The notes: generated from the letters alone by a model not told the origin. A stretch of 64,000 bases of DNA from Sinotaia quadrata (GCA_028829895.1 CM054180.1:88289135-88353134); one strand, 5' to 3'; positions 24,371 to 34,690 are shown, numbered from the stretch's first letter. Translations and numbers: made by a program.

Positions 24371-24440
24371 TTTGAAATATATTGCTGTTTCCATTGGTTT
24401 TGATGGCAGCAAATCAATGGAAACGTAATATTTCATTGCA
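24371..24440. repeat. Imperfect palindrome
   Basis: The perfect arms gtttccattg (24387-24396) and caatggaaac (24415-24424) are separated by 18 bases. The match continues outward imperfectly for about another 12-15 bases (gaaatatatt against aatatttc). Confidence 0.7.
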
Positions 24441-24569
24441 GTACTAGCAGAATTAGAACACGTTTAGAAGGCCCAAAGAAGTTCCCTTTGATCCAGAGGT
24501 CACAGTGACTCACTTCATTTGACATTACACTTTTTCTATAAAATAGACGGTGAAGATATCCTCAATTTT

Positions 24570-24730
24570 AACGTCATATCAGAATGCCATGTCCTTGTAG
24601 CCATCATCCATTTCACGTCCTATCAGAATACCATATCCTTGTAATCATCATCTACTTAACGTCCTATATAACAGAATGCCATGTTCTTGTAGCCATCATC
24701 TATTTCACGTCTTATAAAACAGAATGCCAT
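24570..24730. repeat. About 55-60-bp minisatellite, left part (target of the LTR element)
   Basis: About 2.5 copies with core 'gccatcatctatttcacg'. The array resumes at 33007 on the other side of the retrotransposon. GCCAT at 24726-24730 is the left target site duplication. Confidence 0.85.
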
Positions 24731-26275
24731 TGTTACGTTTCCAGTATTTATTTAAAGACCCTGCTTAGAATAATTAAAAGACTTTAAATATAATTAATTC
24801 TTCCTCTCATATTCTACGCAGACTGGTTGCTCAATTTATTATCTGACTAATTAAAAGTGCGTCTTGTAGTTCAGACGACAAATTTACAGACTAATAAACT
24901 GCGAACTTTTAGCTAGATTTGAAAACAGTTAAATCCCTCTAAATTAATATGCACTCGTCATCAATCTTTCTGCTCATCCGCCCCCATTCAAATCTAAGAA
25001 TTAATCTAATTGGTCTATTGTGCATAGAAATCAACTACTAAGAGGTATTAACAAGAAATAAGATTTAATAAGGTTTAACAAATTAACAATAAATCGAATG
25101 CAACGCGAATAGTCTTCACTCTGTCTTTACGCGCCTATGCCTGATTTTTGTCAATCTAAATTGCCAGAAAAGTGTTCCTTTGAGATCTGTACACTGGATT
25201 TTGCACTTAGCTCTATTCTTGTATCCTTGGTCTCAACACTCAGTCATGCCGGTTCGTTCCCTCAGTCCCCCTTTAACGACACACGTGGTGCATAAGGAAT
25301 GATGTCCCTTTGTTAGTGGCTAGGAACTGGAATTTTTGCAGCATGGCCCTCGGAGTGGATTTCGACACGCTTATACCAATAAGCTAGTGCAGGTGAGGCA
25401 TGGTGAAACATGAACCATGAGCCGACCTGTGGATGCAACGTGTTTGGATATAATTCTCAACCTAACAGGCCCTACTTAGGCATGGCTCAATTAAATGCGC
25501 TGAACAAAGAGTTCCGACCTCGCGTCGCTTACAATTAAATTTTAGAAAAATATAATCGTCTCACATGTGTTCCATTTAACAGTCATGACGTATGAAGCAA
25601 TAAAATAGATACAACGTTAAATTAATGTTCATACAAAGAGGTAATTCAAACCGACAGAGCGCTTCACAATTTACAATTAAAATTACACGCAATAATTGAA
25701 TTACATGAAGAATTCATATCGAGCGCAGCATTCTGGCTCTTAGTGAATTAAACAATATAAATTAAAGTACAGAAATGGAAAAATGGTTACAATAAATTTA
25801 TATTCCGTAACTTATAGGTTTTTCAGCTATTTCTCTGAACCATGCTCAAGTGTATATGGAAATCATATAATACATAGCACAAATACATACTTAAACAATA
25901 CATAGGCAAATACTATTAAATAAAATGATACCTTTGAGAGAAGTCGAAGGGTACCTTGATTCTCTATGGCGCCGGCTGCCTCTCACGACCCGAGTAAGCT
26001 GATGGAATTAGCTAAAATGTGCTCGAAGTGAGGGAGCGGAAGCGTGTAGGTACATATATAGAAAGGTATATTGCGTATCACGTGACTGTTCGCAAGGCAT
26101 GTGGTTGGTTCGAGAACTGGACAATGGTCCTAAAGTTACATAACATCTTGACCTGTTCTAGAAGCACCTAGAAAAGGAAGCTTTGAACAAAGGGCCAAGG
26201 GTTTCAAATATTCGAATTTGAAGTAAACAAGGCAATGTGGGTCATCAGGTCGGACATTTTATCAGACTTGTGACA
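24731..26275 (-). repeat. 3' LTR of the Gmr1-like element
   Basis: 1,545 bp, starting tgttacg and ending cttgtgaca on the plus strand. Same length as the other LTR and read as identical. On the minus strand it begins TGTCACAAG and ends CGTAACA. Confidence 0.97.
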
Positions 26276-26289
26276 CCCCCTTGCTTTTG
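26276..26289 (-). other. Polypurine tract (plus-strand priming site)
   Basis: On the element's sense strand it reads CAAAAGCAAGGGGG immediately before the 3' LTR, the expected position and composition for the second-strand primer of an LTR retrotransposon. Confidence 0.85.
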
Positions 26290-26498
26290 AGGCGTTTATC
26301 TTACCAAAGATAAAATGCCTCCTACAAATTATGTATGATAAAATGTAGAAGTCCACAATGAAGAAAAATTTACACAAAAAAAATTTCGACATTCCTAGAA
26401 ATAAAGTGTGCAACTATATTTCATATTTACAGGAAGGAATCCGTAGGGTTCAGTTAATTGATTAAACAACATTCTATCAGTACCGGCACTTGATGGCA

Positions 26499-29400
26499 TC
26501 AAGCACGACTCATGTAATCTGCGCCAACATTCAAAGACCCTTTGATGTAATGAATATTTGCGTCATACTGTGTCAGAAACAAAGACCAACGCATTAAACG
26601 GCTGTTCGTAAATTGCGCCTGTCCGAGAAAGGCTAACGGCTGGTGATCGCACTCAATGACAAAGGTTTTTCCGTACAAATAGTTTTCGAACTTTTTTATG
26701 GCCCAAACTATTGCAAGACATTCCCTTTCACTGGTGGAATATTTCTGTTCAGTAGTTGTGAGTTTACGGCTTGCATATGCAACTGGGTTTTTGGTGTCAT
26801 TGTGTTCTTGTAATAACACTGCTCCTAATCCTGTGTTGCTAGCATCAGTCCTTAACAAGAATGGTTTTGTCAAATCTGGCAGTTTAACAACTAAATCTGA
26901 AGTCAGTCTAGATTTCAGTGTGTCAAAAGCGTTTTGGCATGCATCAGTCCACACTACTTTTGTAGGCATATTCTTACGTGTCAAGTCAGTCAGAGGACAT
27001 GCAATGGCACTAAAATCTGGTACGAATTTTCTGTAGTAGTTAGCAAGACCAAGGAAACTTCTAACTTGTGTTTTTGTTAGCGGTTGTGAAGTGTCCTTAA
27101 GTTGTGCTATCTTAGCTTCACTTGGCGACATAGTTCCATGACTCAACTTGTGTCCCAAGAAGTCTAAGGAGAATTGTGCTATTTCACACTTCGTAGGGCG
27201 GGCAGTGAGGTTGGCTTGCTTTAATCTGGCTAGCACATCTCGTAAGAGTGTTAAGTGCTCCTCCCATGTCTGGGTGCCTAGAATTAAATCATCCATGAAG
27301 TTCTCAACTCCACGTCCGTACAGTGGTTCTAACAATGACCGCATCATTTTAGAAAAAATGCTTGGAGCGTTTGAAACTCCGAAAGGCATAACTTTCCATG
27401 TGTAGTTTCCTACTGGTGTAGTGAAAGCTAGTATGTGTCGATCAGTGTCCTTGACCTTGATTTGCCAAAAACCGCGTGACAAATCTATTTTGGTATAGTA
27501 ATGAGCGTTAGCTAGCTTAGTGAAGATGAGATCCGGATCAGGAAGAGGTTCGGCACAAAACTCTGTCACTTGATTGAGTTTGCGGTAGTCTACGCAAAAA
27601 CGGAACGAGTTATCACGTTTTTTAATCAACACGATGGGTGATCCGTAGGCACTGTCAGTCTTCTCTATGACCCCTAGATCTAACATAGTCTTAATCTCAC
27701 GTCTAACGTCATCTATCTTAGCGTGTGGCAACGGATACGGCTTCAAACGTATCGGTTTGTTGTCAGTCAGCTTCAGTGAAAATTCTATTAAGTCTGTCAA
27801 CCCTGGTTTGTCTGTCAGAGTAGATGAGAACTCATTAAGCAATTCATTCACTTCTTTTTTCTGTCTTTCTGTCAAGGCTTCATTTACCCTAACGTCTTTG
27901 ACAGTTTCGTCCGTCTGTAGAGGACAGTTTGGTAAAGTACCAGTGACGCAATCAGTCTCCCCCTCGTCTTCTGTAACTATCGTCGCTACGACAAAATCAG
28001 CTTGAGTGGTTTGATCCTCACGGCTTATGTACTTTTTGAGTAGGTTAACATGAAAGATTTTCTCTCTCTTTCCTGTCTGCACCTTATAGTTCAGTCCCCC
28101 TAGCTTGGCGGTAACTACAAAGGGCCCCTTCCATTTCATCTGAAGTTTGTTATGTGCTTCAGGAAGCAACAGTAACACTTTGTCATTAACTTCAAATTCT
28201 CTAGGTTTGGTGTGCTTATTGTAATATTCTGCCTGTCTAGACTGAGCTATCGTCAAGTTTTCCCGTGCTATCTTGCCTATAGTTTCAAGACGGTTTCTTA
28301 AGTCAGTGACGTATGTATAAGTTGTCTTAACTTCGTCATCTGTCTTTTCATCAGTCCAAAGTGCCTTCAAAATCATCATCGGTCCGCGTACAGTACGTCC
28401 GTAAAGTAGCTCGAATGGTGAAAACCCGGTGGAAGATTGTGGCACCTCCCTATATGCAAATAGTAGGGCAGGGATGTATCTGTCCCAGTCTTTCGGTTTA
28501 TCTGTGGCGAGCTTTTTAAGTGCTGTTTTTAATGTCCCATTGTATTTTTCAATCAGACCATTTGCCTGGGGGTGGTATGGTGTGCAAGTAAGATGTTTGA
28601 TGGAAAGTAAACGATTTACTTCCTTCATTACGTTGCCTATGAATTGACTCCCCTGATCTGTCAAAATTTCCGTAGGAATTCCAACACGACTCCAAAGACC
28701 GAAAAGGGCTTCGGCGACAGTTTCAGTATCAATATTTTTCAATGGTACTGCGTCGGCGAATCTTGTTGCGTAATCAATAGTGGTCAGCACGTATCGATTA
28801 CCTCTCGTTGATGTGGGTATTATAGGCCCAATCAGATCCAATGCTACGCGCTTGTAGGGTTCACTGATCAGTTCAGGCTCTCCTAACGGTGCGGGTCTGA
28901 TTGAATTTTTAGACTGTGTTCTCTGGCATGTGTCGCAACTTAACACGAATCTACGGATATCGGCAGTGATGTCCGGCCAATAAAACTCACTTGTAATACG
29001 ACTAGTTGTTTTTTGTACACCCATGTGTGCACCAAAAAGACTCTCATGACCTAATCGTAATACGTCATTTCGTTTGGTTTGTGGAACGACTAATTGTTTC
29101 CGAAATTCGTCTCCCACTTTCGAATAGCGGTACAATAAACCCTTTTTCAGAATAATGCACGCTTTCTTATTCGAATCGTCAGTGTTGACGTCACTAACAG
29201 GTACAGCTTGTCTGCGTAACTTGTCTAGTGTTTCGTCCTCAGCTTGTAATATTTTAATCTCGCTAACTGTTGCTTTATCTACGGCTGGTGCGGCAGACAT
29301 CGGTGCAGTTACAGATTTGTCTTTACTACTCGCTGCTCTGGTTACAGCGTTAACCAGTGGTGGTTCGATTGAAGTTTGTTTTTTGCACGGCAAAACATAC

Positions 29401-30842
29401 TTGCAACCAAGGATCACGTCATGCGGTGAGTTTTCCATAACTGCCGCTTTGACTGTTCCTTCTACAAAGTCTGAAACAATCGAGACTTCAGCTACTGGTA
29501 AAATGTCTTGTTCGCCGTTTGCAAAGGTGACAGAGATTGTCTCCCCTGTGTAGTCGGTACGGTTAACTAATGATGCATTTACAATAGCGTCTAGCTCACA
29601 CCCTGTATCAAGCAAAGCGATTGTGTCGTGACCGTTTGCCTGTACTGGTGTTCGATTCGACTTTTCTGTTTTAGGTGTATGACTTTCTACTGCGTAAACT
29701 TTAGCTGTTTTCTTTTCAGGACATGTTCGTGAAAAATGGCCACTATCACCACAAGTGTAACATGCAAGATTCTTTTTATCTTTCTGTTTGTCGGACTTGT
29801 TTTTAGTGTCGGGTTTAGATGTTTTATCATCACGCTCACTAGGTGCCTTCCCGTCATTTTTCTTATCCTTTCGAGTCTGCGGTTCATTCGGTCGAGACTT
29901 GTTGTTCGCGTGTGCGTTCGAGAATTGAGAATGTGCGTCATCAAAGCGATCGGCGGCGTTGCCTATCTCCTCTAGCGTAGATTTTTCCCTTATTGCTAAG
30001 TGAATCAGTAGATCTGATTTGTATGACCCGAGAATGTGGTCTTTTATCATTTCATCCCTAAGACCTGCGTACGTCTGTGGAGTTTCGGCTAGATCTATCC
30101 ATCTTTGGAACAAGTCAGCTACGCGTCGTATGTACTGTGCGTGCGTCTCTGAACTGGCTTTAGTGGCCTGTTTAAACTTACGTCGGTATGTATCTGCTGT
30201 GAGTTTGTAACGTTTCAATAATGCGGCCTTGACTGTGTCGTAATTATCTGACTCAGAATCGCTAAGCTTATTGAACTCGTTTTTCGCACTGCCCTGCAAT
30301 AACCCCGATAAATTTATCGCCCAATGTTCCGCTGGAATGTTTGTTGCTCTGGCTAACTTTTCAAACGTTTTTAAATACGCGTCTATTTGATCTTTGTTCT
30401 CATCAAATGGGACCATATTTATCTTTGGAATGATATTTTCAATTCTACTGTGATTATTTCCATCGCTAGAACGCGAATCACCACTGCTTCGGCGGTCACG
30501 GTTTGGATTGGTAACTTCTAGTTTCTTTACTTCCCATTCTAACCGTTTTATTTCCGCGTCTGCGGCGATGCGTTTGGCTTCCGTGTCTGCATTGGCTGCT
30601 ATGCGTTTTGCTTCTGTGTCCGCTGCGATGCGTTTAGCCTCGGTTTCAGCTAGTCTTTCAGCCTCTAACTTCTTAGCTTCGCGGGCAGCTAACCGTTCTT
30701 CCCTTTCTATCTCTTGTCTCTCCTTTTCTGCTTTTTCCGCTTTCTCTAGCTCAGTTTTAATGTAGCTAGTCAGTTCGTCACCCTGATATCCTATCATGAT
30801 ACCGGTTTCTTTCAGGTCTTCGATAACCTGTTTGCGATCCAT
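26499..30842 (-). CDS. Gag-Pol polyprotein, Gmr1-like Ty3/gypsy (Gag-PR-IN-RT-RNase H)
   Basis: 1,447 residues in one uninterrupted frame; the ATG is in good context (A at -3, G at +4). In order: a charged coiled coil at 28-110 with repeats of TEAKRIAA; a Gag capsid-like helical region at about 140-305; a CCHC zinc knuckle at C361-C374 (CYTCGDSGHFSRTC); an aspartic protease with DTG at 412-414; an integrase HHCC finger (H599, H606, C636, C639) and D669, D729, E765 with D35E spacing; and a GPY/F-type module (KGPF near 905-908). Then come reverse transcriptase at about 1030-1215, with D1120 and the FMDD box at 1182-1185, and RNase H with D1333, E1372/E1374 and D1399. Integrase precedes RT, the reverse of ordinary Ty3/gypsy. 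FMDD replaces the usual Y(V/I)DD. Gag and Pol are fused with no frameshift or stop between them, so Gag dosage must be set by other means, which cannot be read here. Long ORFs on the opposite strand are shadows. Confidence 0.97.
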   Translation of the reverse strand: MDRKQVIEDLKETGIMIGYQGDELTSYIKTELEKAEKAEKERQEIEREERLAAREAKKLEAERLAETEAKRIAADTEAKRIAANADTEAKRIAADAEIKRLEWEVKKLEVTNPNRDRRSSGDSRSSDGNNHSRIENIIPKINMVPFDENKDQIDAYLKTFEKLARATNIPAEHWAINLSGLLQGSAKNEFNKLSDSESDNYDTVKAALLKRYKLTADTYRRKFKQATKASSETHAQYIRRVADLFQRWIDLAETPQTYAGLRDEMIKDHILGSYKSDLLIHLAIREKSTLEEIGNAADRFDDAHSQFSNAHANNKSRPNEPQTRKDKKNDGKAPSERDDKTSKPDTKNKSDKQKDKKNLACYTCGDSGHFSRTCPEKKTAKVYAVESHTPKTEKSNRTPVQANGHDTIALLDTGCELDAIVNASLVNRTDYTGETISVTFANGEQDILPVAEVSIVSDFVEGTVKAAVMENSPHDVILGCKYVLPCKKQTSIEPPLVNAVTRAASSKDKSVTAPMSAAPAVDKATVSEIKILQAEDETLDKLRRQAVPVSDVNTDDSNKKACIILKKGLLYRYSKVGDEFRKQLVVPQTKRNDVLRLGHESLFGAHMGVQKTTSRITSEFYWPDITADIRRFVLSCDTCQRTQSKNSIRPAPLGEPELISEPYKRVALDLIGPIIPTSTRGNRYVLTTIDYATRFADAVPLKNIDTETVAEALFGLWSRVGIPTEILTDQGSQFIGNVMKEVNRLLSIKHLTCTPYHPQANGLIEKYNGTLKTALKKLATDKPKDWDRYIPALLFAYREVPQSSTGFSPFELLYGRTVRGPMMILKALWTDEKTDDEVKTTYTYVTDLRNRLETIGKIARENLTIAQSRQAEYYNKHTKPREFEVNDKVLLLLPEAHNKLQMKWKGPFVVTAKLGGLNYKVQTGKREKIFHVNLLKKYISREDQTTQADFVVATIVTEDEGETDCVTGTLPNCPLQTDETVKDVRVNEALTERQKKEVNELLNEFSSTLTDKPGLTDLIEFSLKLTDNKPIRLKPYPLPHAKIDDVRREIKTMLDLGVIEKTDSAYGSPIVLIKKRDNSFRFCVDYRKLNQVTEFCAEPLPDPDLIFTKLANAHYYTKIDLSRGFWQIKVKDTDRHILAFTTPVGNYTWKVMPFGVSNAPSIFSKMMRSLLEPLYGRGVENFMDDLILGTQTWEEHLTLLRDVLARLKQANLTARPTKCEIAQFSLDFLGHKLSHGTMSPSEAKIAQLKDTSQPLTKTQVRSFLGLANYYRKFVPDFSAIACPLTDLTRKNMPTKVVWTDACQNAFDTLKSRLTSDLVVKLPDLTKPFLLRTDASNTGLGAVLLQEHNDTKNPVAYASRKLTTTEQKYSTSERECLAIVWAIKKFENYLYGKTFVIECDHQPLAFLGQAQFTNSRLMRWSLFLTQYDANIHYIKGSLNVGADYMSRA

Positions 30843-31440
30843 TTTACTGTCTTAGCGCGCTGGCTACAATAACAATGTATCTCGTGAATTGTGTGTTTTA
30901 ACCGTCGGCGATAACTCCGCTTATCCCGAAAATAACTTTTAGGCTACAACCTTACAAAAATTATTTAATTTACTCAGAACACCTTCCGAAATAAATTACG
31001 CGTTAACTCTTTACACGTTTCACCTGCTTGTCACAGTGTCCGCTGTTCCAAGACTTTCGTAATGTCACGGCTCCTACCATACAACATTACACATTATATC
31101 TAGCACCCTAAATATAATAGTCCGAAGTCTGTTACTACCGATAACTCTCCTAGCTGGCGGTATAACCTTCGACTCCTCACAATGAAGTACTCAGTAACAC
31201 AATACTAAATAAATCATTCAATAGCTAACATGACATATTTAACTACGCTTAAATATATCAACATTAACTAACATGCACGCTACTCTGCAAAAGAATACAT
31301 GCACATGTCACAACAAAAGCAAAGAAATCAGTGATACAAAAATCAAAAGAACAATTGGCAATTCTGTTCGTTCGTTCGTTTCTAGGTTATGATACGCCCT
31401 ATGTATGAAAAATGTTATAATTTACAATTTAATACATATC
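30843..31440 (-). other. Untranslated leader of the Gmr1-like element
   Basis: About 600 bases between the PBS and the gag-pol start. No upstream ORF of note is recognised. It would carry packaging and dimerisation signals, which cannot be located from sequence alone. Confidence 0.75.
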
Positions 31441-31457
31441 AATCCCGCGACGACCCA
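31441..31457 (-). other. Candidate tRNA primer-binding site
   Basis: On the sense strand TGGGTCGTCGCGGGATT begins 4 bases after the 5' LTR end. It starts with the TGG expected opposite a tRNA 3' CCA. I could not match it to a standard tRNA. The T-stem/acceptor spacing is about two bases short of a normal full tRNA 3' end. Confidence 0.55.
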
Positions 31458-31461
31458 CACT

Positions 31462-33006
31462 TGTTACGTTTCCAGTATTTATTTAAAGACCCTGCTTAGA
31501 ATAATTAAAAGACTTTAAATATAATTAATTCTTCCTCTCATATTCTACGCAGACTGGTTGCTCAATTTATTATCTGACTAATTAAAAGTGCGTCTTGTAG
31601 TTCAGACGACAAATTTACAGACTAATAAACTGCGAACTTTTAGCTAGATTTGAAAACAGTTAAATCCCTCTAAATTAATATGCACTCGTCATCAATCTTT
31701 CTGCTCATCCGCCCCCATTCAAATCTAAGAATTAATCTAATTGGTCTATTGTGCATAGAAATCAACTACTAAGAGGTATTAACAAGAAATAAGATTTAAT
31801 AAGGTTTAACAAATTAACAATAAATCGAATGCAACGCGAATAGTCTTCACTCTGTCTTTACGCGCCTATGCCTGATTTTTGTCAATCTAAATTGCCAGAA
31901 AAGTGTTCCTTTGAGATCTGTACACTGGATTTTGCACTTAGCTCTATTCTTGTATCCTTGGTCTCAACACTCAGTCATGCCGGTTCGTTCCCTCAGTCCC
32001 CCTTTAACGACACACGTGGTGCATAAGGAATGATGTCCCTTTGTTAGTGGCTAGGAACTGGAATTTTTGCAGCATGGCCCTCGGAGTGGATTTCGACACG
32101 CTTATACCAATAAGCTAGTGCAGGTGAGGCATGGTGAAACATGAACCATGAGCCGACCTGTGGATGCAACGTGTTTGGATATAATTCTCAACCTAACAGG
32201 CCCTACTTAGGCATGGCTCAATTAAATGCGCTGAACAAAGAGTTCCGACCTCGCGTCGCTTACAATTAAATTTTAGAAAAATATAATCGTCTCACATGTG
32301 TTCCATTTAACAGTCATGACGTATGAAGCAATAAAATAGATACAACGTTAAATTAATGTTCATACAAAGAGGTAATTCAAACCGACAGAGCGCTTCACAA
32401 TTTACAATTAAAATTACACGCAATAATTGAATTACATGAAGAATTCATATCGAGCGCAGCATTCTGGCTCTTAGTGAATTAAACAATATAAATTAAAGTA
32501 CAGAAATGGAAAAATGGTTACAATAAATTTATATTCCGTAACTTATAGGTTTTTCAGCTATTTCTCTGAACCATGCTCAAGTGTATATGGAAATCATATA
32601 ATACATAGCACAAATACATACTTAAACAATACATAGGCAAATACTATTAAATAAAATGATACCTTTGAGAGAAGTCGAAGGGTACCTTGATTCTCTATGG
32701 CGCCGGCTGCCTCTCACGACCCGAGTAAGCTGATGGAATTAGCTAAAATGTGCTCGAAGTGAGGGAGCGGAAGCGTGTAGGTACATATATAGAAAGGTAT
32801 ATTGCGTATCACGTGACTGTTCGCAAGGCATGTGGTTGGTTCGAGAACTGGACAATGGTCCTAAAGTTACATAACATCTTGACCTGTTCTAGAAGCACCT
32901 AGAAAAGGAAGCTTTGAACAAAGGGCCAAGGGTTTCAAATATTCGAATTTGAAGTAAACAAGGCAATGTGGGTCATCAGGTCGGACATTTTATCAGACTT
33001 GTGACA
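31462..33006 (-). repeat. 5' LTR of the Gmr1-like element
   Basis: 1,545 bp, offset by 6,731 bases from the 3' LTR. This copy drives transcription of the element. It contains a TATA-like motif at 32782-32792, about 215 bases from its 5' end. Confidence 0.97.
32782..32792 (-). promoter_or_regulatory. TATA-like box in 5' LTR
   Basis: The minus strand reads CTATATATGTA. It is the only good TATA match in the first 300 bases of the LTR, which would place U3 at about 220-250 bp and leave an unusually long R-U5. Position-based inference. Confidence 0.4.
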
Positions 33007-33090
33007 GCCATGTCCTTGTAGCCATCATCTATTTCACGTCTTATAAAACAGAGTGCCATGTCCTTGTAGCCATCTTCTAATTAGTGCGTG
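33007..33090. repeat. About 55-60-bp minisatellite, right part
   Basis: Continues the array seen at 24570-24730 ('gccatcatctatttcacg'). It begins with the second GCCAT target duplication at 33007-33011. Confidence 0.85.
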
Positions 33091-33275
33091 ATACTTAAGC
33101 TACAAGTAACTCACTTCTGACTCTGCGTTAGTGTGTGATACTTAAGCCACAAATACTGCGTTTGTATTTAATACAATAAATATTTTCTTTTAACTTCGAT
33201 TGTGTAATACGTCAAGCCACAAAGAACTCTTTTTCTCTAACTCTGCGCTACTGTGCATTTTGTCTATCAACTGAG

Positions 33276-33277
<2 letters not shown>

Positions 33278-33357
<80 letters not shown>
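33278..33357. repeat. Compound (CT)n(AT)n microsatellite
   Basis: About 50 bases of ct followed by about 28 bases of at. Confidence 0.97.
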
Positions 33358-33361
<4 letters not shown>

Positions 33362-33484
33362 TCTGCATTGGTGTTTAATACGACTACCACAAAGAACTCT
33401 TTGCTATTTTCATTGATGAAACGTGAGTACAAATTAGAATTGTAAATTAGAAAACAAAACCCCCGCTTGTCTAGAGTTCCATAC

Positions 33485-33602
33485 AATTGAAAGATATAGT
33501 TGTGTTGTACACACTAGACATCAAATAGTTTAATTTAATTGAAAGATATAGTTGTGTTGTACACACTAGACATCAAATAGTTTAATTTAATTGAAAAATA
33601 TA
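33485..33602. repeat. 52-bp tandem repeat
   Basis: Two full copies and a short third with core 'ttgtgttgtacacactag'. Confidence 0.92.
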
Positions 33603-34009
33603 GCTACATTGTAACTTACTCATTGTTGTTATATCAACAGATTCACTGCCTTGTAACAACGTCAACCTGTCGAGATTATGCACTTCTGAAACACTCGCTG
33701 CAGGAGTACAGGTTAGTGTAGTACATCTCGGTGCACTACATAAGCAAGAGCGAGCGAGAAAGAGTTTAATATAGCACACTAACAATATCAGAAAAGTTTT
33801 TTTCCAGTGCAATCTATCATTTGTGTTAGTTGTACGACCCGATTTTGACTAACAATTTATAATGCCTGCATATGTTCGTAGTCGAACGGTCAAGGACCTA
33901 GAAGAGTTTAAAAGAAATTAAATAAACCAATTATTACGTGTACAAACCAGTATAGACCAAATATGACAAGTACTTTCAAGAACTACTAAGGACTAAACAC
34001 CTGTTTAAA
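33603..34009. other. Intergenic sequence
   Basis: No gene or repeat recognised. A 76-codon frame on the minus strand has no support. Confidence 0.45.
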
Positions 34010-34178
34010 TTAAAACCGTCACTGTTTGCAATTCTATAACACATCTATTGGGCTTTTGCTCTCGTCACTGTTTGCAATTCTATAATTCTATAACACATCT
34101 ATTGGGCTTTTGTTCTCGTCACTGTTTGCAATTCTATAATTCTATAACACATCTTTTGGGCTTTTGTTCTCGTCAATG
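34010..34178. repeat. About 54-62-bp tandem repeat
   Basis: Three copies with core 'gtcactgtttgcaattct', each followed by 'ctataacacatct'. An internal doubling of 'attctata' occurs in two copies. Confidence 0.9.
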
Positions 34179-34221
34179 TCAGAATTTATAGAAATTTAAT
34201 AAATAAATAAAGCTATTAAAA

Positions 34222-34690
34222 AATATAGAAATAACAAGTAATTGGTATGCACTCACATACAATTTTAAAATAAATTTATAACATGATAGAAATAACAAGT
34301 AATTGGTATGCACTCACATACAATTTTAAAATAATTTATATGCATGTATTCACAAAATTTTAAATTAAATTTATTATAAAAAAAAGTAGAAATAACAAGT
34401 AATTGGTATGCATTCACAAAATGTTTAATTAAATTTATAACATTAGAGAAATAACAATAATTGGTATGCATTTACATAACATTTTAAAATAAATGTGGAA
34501 ATTACAAGTAATTGTTAGCGTTCCTAGAAATTAATTAAATAAATTAATAACATTATGGAAATGATAATTAATTGTTATTCTTTCATAGTAACGGTTAATA
34601 AATTTTGTAACTTTACTGCGTAGGCTGTTGATAAATTAAATAAATTTAACATTATGGAAATGACTAGTAATTGCAATTAACTAAAAAAAC
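34222..34690. repeat. Degenerate AT-rich tandem repeat, about 60-bp unit
   Basis: Five or more copies with core 'aagtaattggtatgcact', well conserved to about 34510 and then decaying into copies around 'taataacattatggaaatga'. Confidence 0.8.

Larger units (their letters stand above)
24731..33006 (-). mobile_element. Complete Ty3/gypsy LTR retrotransposon with copia-like pol order (Gmr1-like)
   Basis: 8,276 bp, transcribed on the minus strand. Each LTR is 1,545 bp (24731-26275 and 31462-33006), with TG...CA ends and no difference noticed by eye. Both ends are flanked by the 5-bp duplication GCCAT (24726-24730 and 33007-33011). A polypurine tract abuts the 3' LTR at 26276-26289, a candidate primer-binding site lies at 31441-31457, and a leader of about 600 bp precedes one intact gag-pol ORF (26499-30842). 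The order Gag, protease, integrase, RT, RNase H defines the Gmr1-like group of Ty3/gypsy elements, described mainly from deuterostomes. Matching LTRs, perfect TSD and intact ORF indicate recent insertion and possible autonomy. Confidence 0.95.

Noticed and set aside
26100..26115. ggttcgag as a possible tRNA T-loop in the LTRs
   Set aside because: No acceptor, anticodon or D-arm could be fitted around it. I found no tRNA gene in the window.
26698..30765. Plus-strand ORFs of 63-132 codons opposite gag-pol
   Set aside because: They are shadows of the conserved minus-strand gag-pol frame with no domains of their own.
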